Part shown: piece by piece, positions 32,268-41,179 of the stretch
How the letters are laid out: every line of letters starts with the position of its first letter
Numbering within the stretch: position 1 is the stretch's first letter
Assembly (NCBI GenBank): GCA_014655195.1
Contig: BNBH01000002.1
Span: forward strand, 62,001-126,000
From: Streptomyces cellulosae
Lineage (GTDB): Bacteria > Actinomycetota > Actinomycetes > Streptomycetales > Streptomycetaceae
DNA: 64,000 bases
Direction: 5' to 3'
Position numbers and translations under genes: made by a program
The notes under the pieces: generated by a model
Database searches by the model: none
Seen by the model: the letters and a program-made list of their open reading frames with translations, nothing else
What the model was told of the DNA's origin: nothing

Positions 32268-35200
32268 GTGCGCTACCGCATTCTCGGCACCACCCAGGCA
32301 GTCCGCCCCGACGGCACCGTCGTCCCCGTGGGCGGCGCACGGCTGCGCGCCCTGCTGACCGTGCTCGCCCTGCGGGCCGGCCGCACCGTGCCGGTCGGCC
32401 TGCTGGTGGACGAGGTCTGGGACGGCGACCCGCCCGCCGACGCCACCGGCGCGGTGCAGGCCCTGGTGGGACGGCTGCGCCGGACGCTGGGCGCGGACGC
32501 GGTCGCCTCCGCCGACGGGGGCTACCGCCTCACCGCCGCCCCCGACGACGTCGACCTGCACCGCTTCGAGCGGCTGGCCGGCGAGGGCCTGCGCGCCCTG
32601 GCCGACGGCGACCCCGCCAAGGCGGCCACCGTGCTCGACGACGCCCTGACCCTGTGGCGCGGCGGCCCCGCGCTGCCCGGGCTGCCCGACCGCACCGCCG
32701 AGGCGGCCCGCGTGGAGACCCGCCACCTGGACGCCGTGCGCGCCCGCCACACCGCCGCCCTGGCCCTCGGCGAGGCCGAGCAGTCCCTCCCCGAACTGAC
32801 CGCCCTCTGCGACAGCCACCCCCTGGACGAACCGCTCCAGGCGCTGCGGCTGCGCGCCCTGCGCGACACCGGCCGCACCGCCGAGGCGCTCGCCGCCTAC
32901 GAGGAGGTGCGCCGGCTCCTCGCCGACCGCCTCGGCTCCGACCCCGGCGCGGAACTGCGCGCCCTGCACGCGGAGTTGCTCAACCCCGAAGAGCCGCGGA
33001 GGCCTGAACCGCCCGCGCACGGCCCCGCCCCCGGCAACCTCCGCGCCCGCCTGACCTCCTTCGTCGGCCGCGAGGCGGACATCGAGACGATCCGCGCCGA
33101 CCTGTCGGCCGCCCGCCTGGTGACGCTCCTCGGCCCGGGCGGGGCGGGCAAGACCCGGTTGTCGCAGGAGGCCGCCGAGACCGTACGGGCCGCCCACCCC
33201 GACGGCGTGTGGATCGCCGAACTCGCCCCGGTGGACGACCCCGAGGCCGTGCCGGAGGCGGTCCTCACCGCCGTGGGCGCCCGCCAGACCGTGCTGTACG
33301 GGGCAGGCGCGGAGGGCATGCGGGCCGTGGCCGACCGGCACAGCGCCCCCGTGGACCGGCTCGCCGAGCACTGCGGACCCCGCCGCATGCTGCTGATCCT
33401 CGACAACTGCGAGCACGTCGTCGAGGCCGCCGCCCGTCTGGTGGAGACCCTCCTCGAACGCTGCCCCGGCCTCACCGTCCTCGCCACCAGCCGCGAACCC
33501 CTGGGCGTACGCGGCGAGTCGCTGCGCCCGGTCGAGCCGCTGCCCGAGCCGGTCGCGCTGCGCCTGCTCGCCGAGCGCGGGGCCGCCGCCCGCCCCGGCT
33601 TCCGCACCGGCGACGACCCGGAGGCGTGCGCCGAGATCTGCCGCCGTCTCGACGGTCTGCCCCTCGCCATCGAACTCGCCGCCGCCCGGCTGCGGATGCT
33701 CACCCCGCGCCAGATCGCCGACCGGCTCGACGACCGCTTCCGCCTCCTCACCTCCGGCAGCCGCACCGCCCTGCCCCGCCAGCAGACCCTGCGGGCCGTC
33801 GTCGACTGGTCCTGGGAGCTGCTCGACGCGGACGAACGTGACGTGCTGTGCCGCCTGTCGGTGTTCGCGGGCGGCTGCGACCTCACCGCCGCCGAGGCCG
33901 TGTGCGGCCCCGCCGCCCTGGACGCGCTCGGCTCCCTCGTCGACAAGTCCCTGGTGGCGGCCGCCCCGTCGGGCGACGGCGGCATGCGCTACCGGCTGCT
34001 CGAGACCGTCGCCGAGTACGCGGGCGAACGCCTCGACGAGACCGGCTCACGCGACGACGCCGAACGCGCCCATCTGACGTACTACCGCGAACTCGCCCGC
34101 ACCACCGAGCCGTTGCTGCGCGGCCCGCGCCAGGTGGAGGGCGTCGCCCGGCTGGAGCGCGAGTACGAGAACGTGCGTACCGCGCTGCGGCACGCCGTCG
34201 CCCGGCGCGACGAGCAGGAGGCGCTCTGCATCGTCCTGTCCCTGGTCTGGTACTGGCAGATGCGCGACCTGCGTATCGAGGCCCGCAACTGGTGCCGGGA
34301 GGTCATGGCGCTCGCCCCCGACCCGTTCACCGAACCCGTCCGGCCGGCCGCACCGCTGTGGCAGCGCTGCACCGACGCGCCGCCCCCGATGACCGGCGAG
34401 GTCCTCGCCGAGGCCCGCCGCGGCGCGCACCTGGCCCATCTCGCCCAGATGGACACCGAGCTGGACGACTGGCAGACCCCGCGGGCCCAGCACCGGCTGC
34501 GCCTGGTGTCCGCGACGTACGAGCCGGGACTGCCGCAGGTCTGCCGCCCGCCGGGGCTGCTGTGGACGTTCGCCGTGATGCTCACCGGCGACATGGAGCG
34601 GCTGCGCGAGGTGGTGGACGCGGCGATCCGCACCTGCCGGGAGAACCCGGGCTTCGAGTGGGAGCTGGCCTGCAACCTCCAGCTGCGCGCCAACTTCCTC
34701 GCCAACCGCAGCGACTGGGCCGGCGACGCCCGCCGCGACGCCGACGAGGCCCTGGAGATCCACCGTCGGCTCGGCGACACCTGGGGCATCGCCGAGGCGC
34801 TCTCCGCGCGCGGCGAGGCCCAGGAACGCGCGGGCGCCTACCGGGAGGCCGCCGCCGACTACCGGGCGGCCATCGAGCACGCCGAACGCCTCGGCGCCCG
34901 CTCCCACACGGCCGTGCTCACCGCCCGGCTCGGCGGCGCGCTGATCGAGGCGGGCGACACCGAGGAGGGCGAGCGGCTGCTGCGTGAGGTCATCGACTCC
35001 ACCCGCGGCCGGCACGTCGAGGCGCTGCCCGCCGCCCGCCTCTTCCTGATCGGCTGGCTGTGCGTGAGCGGACGCACGGGGGAGGCCCGTGAGCATCTTC
35101 GGGCGCTGCGCGAGGAGTTCCGCCTCGCCCACTACGTGGTCTTCGACGCGTTCATCCTCGGCGCCGAGGCCTGGATCGAGGTGGCCGAGGGCGACGACGA

Positions 35201-35540
35201 GCGGGCGCTCGTCATCGTCAGGGAGGCGATGCGGCAGGCGAACGACTCGCTGGTCGTCGCCATGGCCCCGCACCTGCGCGCCTCGTACGTCGTCCTGGCC
35301 GCCGCCGCCCTCGCGGGACTGGACGGCGGACGGCACGCCCGGGACGCGGCCCGCTGCCTGGGCGCCGCCGACTCCTGGCTGCCCGAGGAACACCGCGCGG
35401 GCCTCGTGGAGCGCACCTCCCGCGCCCGCGCCGAGGAGCGGATCCGCCGGCTGCTGGACGAGGCCGCCTTCGAGGCCGCGTACGCCGGGGGCGACGGCCT
35501 CTCCCCGGAGGAGGCCGCCGCCCTGTTCGACCCGGCGTGA
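32268..35540 (+). CDS. AfsR/SARP-type regulator with BTAD, NB-ARC ATPase and TPR-like domains
   Basis: 1090 aa from GTG 32268 (VRYRILGTTQ matches the usual family start; ATG 32259 is in frame; GAGAAT lies 7 nt before the GTG). Domains: OmpR-like winged helix (about 1-90), bacterial transcriptional activation domain (about 95-240), then NB-ARC/LuxR-like ATPase with P-loop GPGGAGKT, Walker B LLILDN, GLPLAIELAAARL; the C-terminal 450 residues are helical repeats. Same architecture as AfsR, a global activator of antibiotic regulators in Streptomyces. It binds direct repeats spaced 11 bp; four such repeats lie upstream of the convergent ABC exporter genes, 1.9 kb away. Confidence 0.9.
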   Translation: MRYRILGTTQAVRPDGTVVPVGGARLRALLTVLALRAGRTVPVGLLVDEVWDGDPPADATGAVQALVGRLRRTLGADAVASADGGYRLTAAPDDVDLHRFERLAGEGLRALADGDPAKAATVLDDALTLWRGGPALPGLPDRTAEAARVETRHLDAVRARHTAALALGEAEQSLPELTALCDSHPLDEPLQALRLRALRDTGRTAEALAAYEEVRRLLADRLGSDPGAELRALHAELLNPEEPRRPEPPAHGPAPGNLRARLTSFVGREADIETIRADLSAARLVTLLGPGGAGKTRLSQEAAETVRAAHPDGVWIAELAPVDDPEAVPEAVLTAVGARQTVLYGAGAEGMRAVADRHSAPVDRLAEHCGPRRMLLILDNCEHVVEAAARLVETLLERCPGLTVLATSREPLGVRGESLRPVEPLPEPVALRLLAERGAAARPGFRTGDDPEACAEICRRLDGLPLAIELAAARLRMLTPRQIADRLDDRFRLLTSGSRTALPRQQTLRAVVDWSWELLDADERDVLCRLSVFAGGCDLTAAEAVCGPAALDALGSLVDKSLVAAAPSGDGGMRYRLLETVAEYAGERLDETGSRDDAERAHLTYYRELARTTEPLLRGPRQVEGVARLEREYENVRTALRHAVARRDEQEALCIVLSLVWYWQMRDLRIEARNWCREVMALAPDPFTEPVRPAAPLWQRCTDAPPPMTGEVLAEARRGAHLAHLAQMDTELDDWQTPRAQHRLRLVSATYEPGLPQVCRPPGLLWTFAVMLTGDMERLREVVDAAIRTCRENPGFEWELACNLQLRANFLANRSDWAGDARRDADEALEIHRRLGDTWGIAEALSARGEAQERAGAYREAAADYRAAIEHAERLGARSHTAVLTARLGGALIEAGDTEEGERLLREVIDSTRGRHVEALPAARLFLIGWLCVSGRTGEAREHLRALREEFRLAHYVVFDAFILGAEAWIEVAEGDDERALVIVREAMRQANDSLVVAMAPHLRASYVVLAAAALAGLDGGRHARDAARCLGAADSWLPEEHRAGLVERTSRARAEERIRRLLDEAAFEAAYAGGDGLSPEEAAALFDPA

Positions 35541-35542
35541 GA

Positions 35543-36367
35543 TCAGGTCTTCGTACGGAACTTGTGGATGGCGACCGGGGCCATCACCGCCGTCATCCCC
35601 ACGGACCAGGCGAGCACCATCCACAGGTCGTGGGCGACGGGCCCGCCCACCATCAGCCCGCGGGCGGCGTCGGCCAGCGCGGACAGCGGGTTGTACGCGG
35701 TGAAGTTCTGCAGCCAGCCCGGCATCGACTGCGTCGGCGCGAAGATCGACGAGCCGAACTGCAGCGGCATCAGCACCAGGAAGCCCATCGCCTGCACGGA
35801 CTGGGCGTTCTTCATCACCACGCCCAGCGTGAGGAAGACCCACATCAGGGCCGAGCCGAACACCGTGGACAGACCCACGGCGGCGAACAGCCCCGGCCAG
35901 TTGGTGACGTCGAACCCGACCAGCACCCCGACGACCAGCAGGATCGCGGTGGCGATCAGCATCCGCACCAGCTCGACGGAGATCTTCGCGAACAGCACCG
36001 AGCCGCGTCCGATGGGCAGCGACCGGAAGCGGTCCATGACACCGGTGTTGAAGTCCTGGTTGAACCCGGTGCCCACCCCCTGGGACATGTTCATGCCCAT
36101 CATGGCCATCAGGCCGGGCACGATGTACTGCACGTACGCCTCCTGCCCGCCGCCCAGGGACTGCCCGATCGAGCCGCCGAAGACGTACACGAACAGCAGG
36201 GTGAAGACGACCGGGAAGAGCACGGCGTCGAACATCGACTCGGGGTCCTGCCGGATCCACAGCAGGTTGCGGCGCACCAGCGCCCCGGTGTGACGCAGAT
36301 GGGCCCGCGGCGAGATCCGCGCGTCCGGGCGGACGCCGGCGGCGGGAGCGGCGGTGGCGGCGCTCAT
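35543..36367 (-). CDS. ABC-2 type permease, DrrB-like
   Basis: 274 aa, six membrane helices. The EAxxxR-like stretch RFRSLPIGRGSVLFAK and GFLVLMPLQFGSSIFAPTQSMPGWLQ are typical of ABC-2 drug exporters such as DrrB (daunorubicin). Start ATG 36367 overlaps the ATPase stop by 4 bp (ATGA), giving a coupled two-gene operon. Probably exports an antibiotic or lipid-like molecule with the ATPase. Ends 2 bp from the stop of the convergent AfsR-type gene. Confidence 0.9.
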   Translation of the reverse strand: MSAATAAPAAGVRPDARISPRAHLRHTGALVRRNLLWIRQDPESMFDAVLFPVVFTLLFVYVFGGSIGQSLGGGQEAYVQYIVPGLMAMMGMNMSQGVGTGFNQDFNTGVMDRFRSLPIGRGSVLFAKISVELVRMLIATAILLVVGVLVGFDVTNWPGLFAAVGLSTVFGSALMWVFLTLGVVMKNAQSVQAMGFLVLMPLQFGSSIFAPTQSMPGWLQNFTAYNPLSALADAARGLMVGGPVAHDLWMVLAWSVGMTAVMAPVAIHKFRTKT

Positions 36368-37392
36368 ACGGCGACGACCTCCTCGGACGTGTCGGCGGAC
36401 AGGGCGTCCTGCGGGACACCGGCACGGTGGCCGGTGAGGGACAGGAACACCTCGTCCAGGCTGGGCAGTTCGGTGGTGAGGGAGTTGAGGGTGATCCCGC
36501 GCGCGGTGACCGCGCCGACCACGACGGTCAGCTGTTCGTCGCTGAGCACGGGCACCAGCACCGAGCCCCGCTCGGCGTCCACGGTGGTGCCGGCCAGGCC
36601 GGTGATCCCCAGCTCGTCGAGCGCGGCGGCGAGCGGACGCAACTGGAGCGGGTCGGCGGGACGGATCCGCAGCGTGCGGCCGCCCACCCGGGCCTTGAGC
36701 TCCTCGATGCCACCGCCGGCGATGACCTTGCCGCGGTCCACCACGGTCAGCTCGGAGGCCAGCTGCTCGGCCTCCTCCATGTACTGGGTGGTCAGCAGCA
36801 CCGTCACCCCCTCGCCGACCAGCCGCTTCACCTCGTCCCACACCTCGTTGCGGGTGCGCGGGTCCAGGCCGGTGGTCGGCTCGTCGAGGAAGAGGACCTC
36901 GGGGCGTCCGATCATCGAGGCCGCCAGATCCAGTCGGCGGCGCATGCCGCCGGAGTAGGCGCCCGCCGGGCGCCGGGCGGCCTCGGTGAGGGAGAACCGC
37001 TCCAGCAGCTCGTCGGAGCGGCGCCGCGCCTCCTTGCGCGGCAGGTCCAGCAGCCGCCCGATCAGGTACAGGTTCTCCCAGCCGGACAGCTTCTCGTCCA
37101 CCGAGGCGTACTGCCCGGTCAGCCCGATCACCCGGCGCAGCTGCCGCGGCTGGCGGACCACGTCGTACCCGGCGACGGTGGCGTGTCCCGCGGTCGGGGC
37201 GAGCAGCGTGGACAGGATGCGCACCAGCGTGGTCTTGCCGGCCCCGTTCGGGCCGAGCACCCCCCTCACGGTCCCCTCGGCCACGTCCAGGTCGATCCCG
37301 TCGAGGGCCCTCGTCTCCCCGTAGTGCTTGACCAGTCCGCGGACGGTCACGGCGCTCTTCGCGCCCCCCGTGCGTTCGTCGTGTCGCGTCAT
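36364..37392 (-). CDS. ABC transporter ATP-binding protein, DrrA-like
   Basis: 342 aa from ATG 37392 (longer frame to 37422 lacks a ribosome site). Walker A GPNGAGKTT, Q-loop GLTGQYASVD, signature YSGGMRRRLDLA, Walker B VLFLDEPTTGLD and H-loop replaced by TTQYMEEAEQLA, exactly the DrrA pattern with Gln instead of His. The C-terminal 100 residues form the DrrA-type regulatory extension. First gene of the operon. Immediately upstream (24 nt) begin four 11-bp phased TGTCGG repeats, a probable SARP-like site. Confidence 0.9.
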   Translation of the reverse strand: MTRHDERTGGAKSAVTVRGLVKHYGETRALDGIDLDVAEGTVRGVLGPNGAGKTTLVRILSTLLAPTAGHATVAGYDVVRQPRQLRRVIGLTGQYASVDEKLSGWENLYLIGRLLDLPRKEARRRSDELLERFSLTEAARRPAGAYSGGMRRRLDLAASMIGRPEVLFLDEPTTGLDPRTRNEVWDEVKRLVGEGVTVLLTTQYMEEAEQLASELTVVDRGKVIAGGGIEELKARVGGRTLRIRPADPLQLRPLAAALDELGITGLAGTTVDAERGSVLVPVLSDEQLTVVVGAVTARGITLNSLTTELPSLDEVFLSLTGHRAGVPQDALSADTSEEVVAV

Positions 37393-37415
37393 GTCCCCGA
37401 CGGTCGCAGCGCTCG

Positions 37416-37454
37416 CCGACAAAGCCCCGACAGACCGCCGACACCCCGCCGACA
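37416..37454 (-). promoter_or_regulatory. Four 11-bp phased TGTCGG repeats upstream of DrrAB-like operon
   Basis: CCGACA on the plus strand (TGTCGG on the coding strand) at 37416, 37427, 37438 and 37449, exactly one helical turn apart. SARP proteins bind heptamer direct repeats with 11-bp spacing. The distal unit also forms the arm of a 13-bp inverted repeat (37442-37454 with 37470-37482). Confidence 0.6.
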
Positions 37455-37482
37455 GACGTCCGGGCAGCGTGTCGGCGGGGTG
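37442..37482. repeat. 13-bp inverted repeat overlapping the phased repeats
   Basis: CACCCCGCCGACA (37442-37454) and its complement (37470-37482), 15-nt loop. Could be a second, oppositely oriented operator half or a hairpin at the end of the panB transcript. Confidence 0.5.
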
Positions 37483-37504
37483 CTGAGGGGGGTTGTGGAA
37501 AGGG

Positions 37505-37542
37505 CGACGGCCCGCCGACGGGGGAAGATCGGCGGGCCGTCG
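37505..37542 (-). terminator. Terminator of panB
   Basis: Perfect 14-bp stem (37505-37518 with 37529-37542), 10-nt loop, 60 nt after the panB stop. Confidence 0.8.
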
Positions 37543-37602
37543 TGGTGGTGCGACAGTGGCTCACAGGGGCGTACGCGGTGGCTCGCCCCACCCGGGCGCG
37601 GG

Positions 37603-38478
37603 TCAGTGCACGGAATGCTCCTCGGCCGGGAAGGACCCGGCGACCACGTCCTCGGCGAACGCCTTCGCCGCCCCGGCCATCACGTCCCGCAGGTTCGCGT
37701 ACTGCTTGACGAACTTCGGCACCCGGCCGCCGGTCAGACCGAGCATGTCGGTCCACACCAGCACCTGGGCGTCCGTCTCGGGGCCCGCGCCGATCCCGAC
37801 CGTCGGGATGTGCAGCGTGCGGGTCACCTCGGCGGCCAGCTCGGCCGGCACCAGCTCCAGGACCACCGCGAACGCGCCCGCGTCCTGCACGGCCTTCGCG
37901 TCCCGCAGCAGCTGCTGGGCGGCCTCCTCGCCTCGGCCCTGCACCCGGTAGCCCATGGCGTTCACCGACTGCGGGGTCAGCCCGATGTGGGCCATCACGG
38001 GGATGCCGGACTCCACCAGCAGCTCGATCTGCCGGTGCGAGCGCTCCCCGCCCTCCAGCTTCACGGCGCCGACCCCGGCCTCCTTCACCAGCCGGGTCGC
38101 CGAGCGCAGCGCCTGCACCGGACCCTCCTGGTAGGAGCCGAACGGCAGGTCGCCGACGATCAGGGCGCGCGAGGTGCCCCGGACGACGGCGGCGGCCAGC
38201 ATGGTCATCTCGTCGAGGGTGACGGGCACGGTGGTGTCGTACCCGAGGTGGCAGTTGCCCGCGGAGTCGCCGACCAGCATCACCGGGATGCCGGCCTCGT
38301 CGAACACGGACGCGGTCATCGCGTCGTACGCGGTGAGCATGGGCCACTTCTCGCCGCGCTCCTTGGCGAGGGCGATGTCCCGGACAGTGATGCGGCGCGA
38401 GCCCTTGCCCCCGTACAGCGTCTTGCCGCCGGAGGAGGAACCGGGCGTCCCGGTCTGGGCAGCCGAAAGCTGCGTCAT
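37603..38478 (-). CDS. panB: 3-methyl-2-oxobutanoate hydroxymethyltransferase
   Basis: 291 aa from ATG 38478, with GGGAG 8-12 nt upstream; the longer frame to 38547 is not needed. Catalyses the first step of pantothenate synthesis: ketoisovalerate plus 5,10-methylene-THF to ketopantoate. Motifs: MLTAYDAMTASVFDEAG, MLVGDSAGNCHLGYDTTVPVT (Mg-binding Asp), VKLEGG, MAHIGLTPQSVNAMGYRVQGR and the catalytic Glu in AFAVVLELVPAELA. A 30-residue N-terminal extension (TGTPGSSSGGKTLYGGKGSRRITV) is normal for streptomycetes. Other pan genes are elsewhere. Confidence 0.95.
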   Translation of the reverse strand: MTQLSAAQTGTPGSSSGGKTLYGGKGSRRITVRDIALAKERGEKWPMLTAYDAMTASVFDEAGIPVMLVGDSAGNCHLGYDTTVPVTLDEMTMLAAAVVRGTSRALIVGDLPFGSYQEGPVQALRSATRLVKEAGVGAVKLEGGERSHRQIELLVESGIPVMAHIGLTPQSVNAMGYRVQGRGEEAAQQLLRDAKAVQDAGAFAVVLELVPAELAAEVTRTLHIPTVGIGAGPETDAQVLVWTDMLGLTGGRVPKFVKQYANLRDVMAGAAKAFAEDVVAGSFPAEEHSVH

Positions 38479-38657
38479 GGATCCGTCTCCCAACACGTCA
38501 TCTCGAGGCGCCCTGACGGCGTCCCCGGACCACGTCCATGGTGGCACCTCCGCCGGACGAGGGCCAGAGGCACCCCTGTGAACTCCGCCCCGCCGTGCCG
38601 CGCTGCTCCGGACGGCCCAACGCGGTGCAATACCGGGGCATGTCTACGGCAAAGCCT

Positions 38658-38686
38658 TTCCAATACGAGACCGTTCCGTATCGGAA
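38658..38686. promoter_or_regulatory. Palindromic operator of the DHA2 exporter-TetR operon
   Basis: 29-bp interrupted palindrome: TTCC-ATACG on the left and CGTAT-GGAA on the right with one mismatch between blocks, plus inner AC/GT pair. It lies just upstream of the -10 TAGGCT (38692-38697), which ends 7 nt before ATG 38705 (leaderless). Likely bound by the TetR protein encoded at 40373. Confidence 0.65.
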
Positions 38687-38704
38687 GTCCCTAGGCTGGT
38701 CCGC

Positions 38705-40306
38705 ATGACTTCTCCCGCCGCCCCCGCCCGCCGGGTACCGGAGGCCGTCCACCGCCGCCGCTGGGCGATCCTCGGCGTGCTGATGCTGAGCCTGCTGATC
38801 GTCGTCCTGGACAACTCGATCCTGAACGTCGCCATCAAGACGATCTCCACGCCCGCCCCCACCGGCCTCGGCGCCACGCAGAGCGAGCTGGAGTGGGCGA
38901 TCAACTCCTACACCCTCGTCTTCGCGGGCCTGCTGTTCACCGCCGGGCTCCTCGGCGACCGGCTGGGCCGCAAGAAGGTGCTGCTCGGCGGGATGGCGGT
39001 GTTCGGCATCGGCTCGGCGCTCGCCGCGTTCTCCGGCACCCCGGCCGAGCTGATCGGCTTCCGCGCGGTGATGGGCCTGGGCGCCGCGTTCGTCATGCCG
39101 GCCACGCTGGCGGTGCTGATGAACGTCTTCGAGCGGGACGAGCAGCCCAAGGCCATCGGCATCTGGGCGGGCGGCGTGGGCCTCGCCATCGCCATCGGCC
39201 CGATCACCGGCGGGCTGCTCCTGGAGCACTTCTGGTGGGGCTCGGTCTTCCTGGTCAACGTGCCCATCGTGGTCCTCGGCATCGGCCTGATGCTGTGGCT
39301 GGTCCCGGACTCCCGGGACCCCGACCCCGGGCGGATCGACCCGCTGGGCGTGGTGCTGTCCGTGGCCGGCCTGGTGCTGCTGGTCTACGGCATCATCAAG
39401 GGCGGCCAGCTCGCCGACTTCGGCGACCCCGTGGTGCTGGGCGCCATCGGCGGCGGCCTCGCCGTCCTCACCGTGTTCGTGATCGCCGAGAAGCGCAGCG
39501 ACCACCCGTCCATCGACATGGACTGCTTCCGCGACAAGGTGTTCTCCGCCGCGATCGGCGCCATCGCCCTTGTCTTCTTCGCCCTGATGGGCGTGACCTT
39601 CTTCGCGGTCTTCTACACCCAGAGCGTGCGCGGCTACTCGCCGCTGGAGACCGGCCTGCTGATGCTGCCGCTGGCCGCCGCCCAGATGGTGTTCGCGCCC
39701 CGCGCCCGGCTGCTGGTGGACCGCTTCGGCAACAAGGCCACCACCACCGCCGGACTGCTGCTCCTCGCGGGGATGCTGGCCGCGTTCGCCGCGCTGGACG
39801 CTGGCACCCCCATCTGGATCCTCGAAGTGATCTTCTTCCTGATGGGCGCGGGCATGGCCCATGTGATGACCCCGGTCAGCGTGGTCATCATGCAGGCGCT
39901 GCCCCGCGAGAAGGCCGGCTCCGCGTCCGCGCTCAGCAACACCTTCCGGCAGGTCGGCGGCGCCCTCGGCATCGCCGTCCTCGGCTCGGTGCTGTCCACC
40001 GCCTACCGTGGCTCGGTCCGCGACGAACTGGGCGTGCTGCCGCCCGGCGCCCGGCACGCGGCCGGCGAGTCCATCGAGGCCACCCTGGCCGTCGCGGAGC
40101 GGCTCGGCCCGCGCGCCGACGCCCTGGTGGCCGCGGCCGACGACGCCTTCCTGCACGCCATGCACGTCACGGCGCTGTGGGGCGCCGGGGTGGCCGTGCT
40201 GGGCGCGGTCGTCGTCGCCGTGTTCCTGCCCGGGCGCACCCCGGGCCCCGGCGGCGCGGAGGCGGAGGGGAAGCTGGTGTCCGCCGCGGAGTCCGCCGAC
40301 GGCTGA
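38705..40306 (+). CDS. MFS drug exporter, DHA2 (EmrB/QacA) family, 14 helices
   Basis: 533 aa, fourteen membrane helices. LDNSILNVA in helix 1 (motif D1), [13 protein letters not shown] (motif A) after helix 2, the motif C helix [14 protein letters not shown] with Gly/Pro antiporter signature. Uses the proton gradient to expel drugs; the large final loop (residues 420-470) is typical of the family. ATG without Shine-Dalgarno, directly after a -10 box. Followed after 66 bp by the TetR gene, and preceded by a palindromic operator: a self-contained inducible efflux unit. Confidence 0.92.
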   Translation: MTSPAAPARRVPEAVHRRRWAILGVLMLSLLIVVLDNSILNVAIKTISTPAPTGLGATQSELEWAINSYTLVFAGLLFTAGLLGDRLGRKKVLLGGMAVFGIGSALAAFSGTPAELIGFRAVMGLGAAFVMPATLAVLMNVFERDEQPKAIGIWAGGVGLAIAIGPITGGLLLEHFWWGSVFLVNVPIVVLGIGLMLWLVPDSRDPDPGRIDPLGVVLSVAGLVLLVYGIIKGGQLADFGDPVVLGAIGGGLAVLTVFVIAEKRSDHPSIDMDCFRDKVFSAAIGAIALVFFALMGVTFFAVFYTQSVRGYSPLETGLLMLPLAAAQMVFAPRARLLVDRFGNKATTTAGLLLLAGMLAAFAALDAGTPIWILEVIFFLMGAGMAHVMTPVSVVIMQALPREKAGSASALSNTFRQVGGALGIAVLGSVLSTAYRGSVRDELGVLPPGARHAAGESIEATLAVAERLGPRADALVAAADDAFLHAMHVTALWGAGVAVLGAVVVAVFLPGRTPGPGGAEAEGKLVSAAESADG

Positions 40307-40372
40307 ACCGGGCGCCGCACCCGCGCCCGCCGGGGAGAATCGTCGTCCCCGCCCACCGAAAGGACCGACGAC

Positions 40373-40987
40373 GTGAGCCTGGCCGGCACCGGCCCCCGAC
40401 GGGACGGACCCGCACGGGGGCGCCCCCGCAGCGAGGCGGTCGAACGCGCCATCATCGAGGGGGTGATGAAGCTCCTGGAGGACGGCGTCCCGCTCGCGGA
40501 ACTCTCCATCGAGCGCATCGCCCGCACCGCGGGCGTCGGCAAGGCCGCCATCTACCGGCGCTGGACCGGCAAGGAGCAGCTCTTCGTCGACGTCATGCGC
40601 GCCGCCGAGCCCCCCGACCCGGAACTGCCCGGCACCTCCATGCGCGACGACCTGGTGGTGCTGCTGGAGTCGCTGCGGCTGCGCGGCCTGGCCGGCCGCA
40701 CCTCCGCGATCCTGCACAACGTCCGCGCACAGATGAAGTCCAGCCCCCGCCTGTGGGCCGCCTACCACGACACCGTCGTCCAGCCGCGCCGCCGCGTCGG
40801 CCTGGAGGTGCTGCGCCGGGGCCGCGACAACGGCGAACTGCGCGCCGACGTCGACCTGGAGCTCCTCAACGACATGGTGGTGGGCACGGTCCTGGTGCGC
40901 ACCGTGCTGCGGCCCGACGCGGAGCTGCCCGCCGACCTCGCCGAACGCGTCGTCGACACCCTGCTGGAAGGACTGCGCCCGTCATGA
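40373..40987 (+). CDS. TetR family regulator of the DHA2 exporter
   Basis: 204 aa from GTG 40373 (AAAGGA upstream). A basic 15-residue leader, then the TetR HTH: ELSIERIARTAGVGKAAIYRRW at about residues 40-61. The C-terminal region resembles TetR_C_11/16-type ligand domains, ending LAERVVDTLLEGL. Located right behind an efflux pump and likely acting at the palindrome 38658-38686 and so controlling its own operon; inducing drug unknown. Confidence 0.9.
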   Translation: MSLAGTGPRRDGPARGRPRSEAVERAIIEGVMKLLEDGVPLAELSIERIARTAGVGKAAIYRRWTGKEQLFVDVMRAAEPPDPELPGTSMRDDLVVLLESLRLRGLAGRTSAILHNVRAQMKSSPRLWAAYHDTVVQPRRRVGLEVLRRGRDNGELRADVDLELLNDMVVGTVLVRTVLRPDAELPADLAERVVDTLLEGLRPS

Positions 40988-41179
40988 CGTGGCCGCGATG
41001 TGCGGGTTTCGTCACAGACGCCACCCCCGTCACGCACATCAGGAACTGCCCGCGCGGCCCCGCACGTCCTCGCTTCCGTACGGCCGCCCGGGCGGCGGCG
41101 GGAAAGGAACCGAACATCCCCTAGGGTCTTACGGACAACGGGGGGCGACGGTGTGCACGGCAGGTTGTGAGGCAACGGT

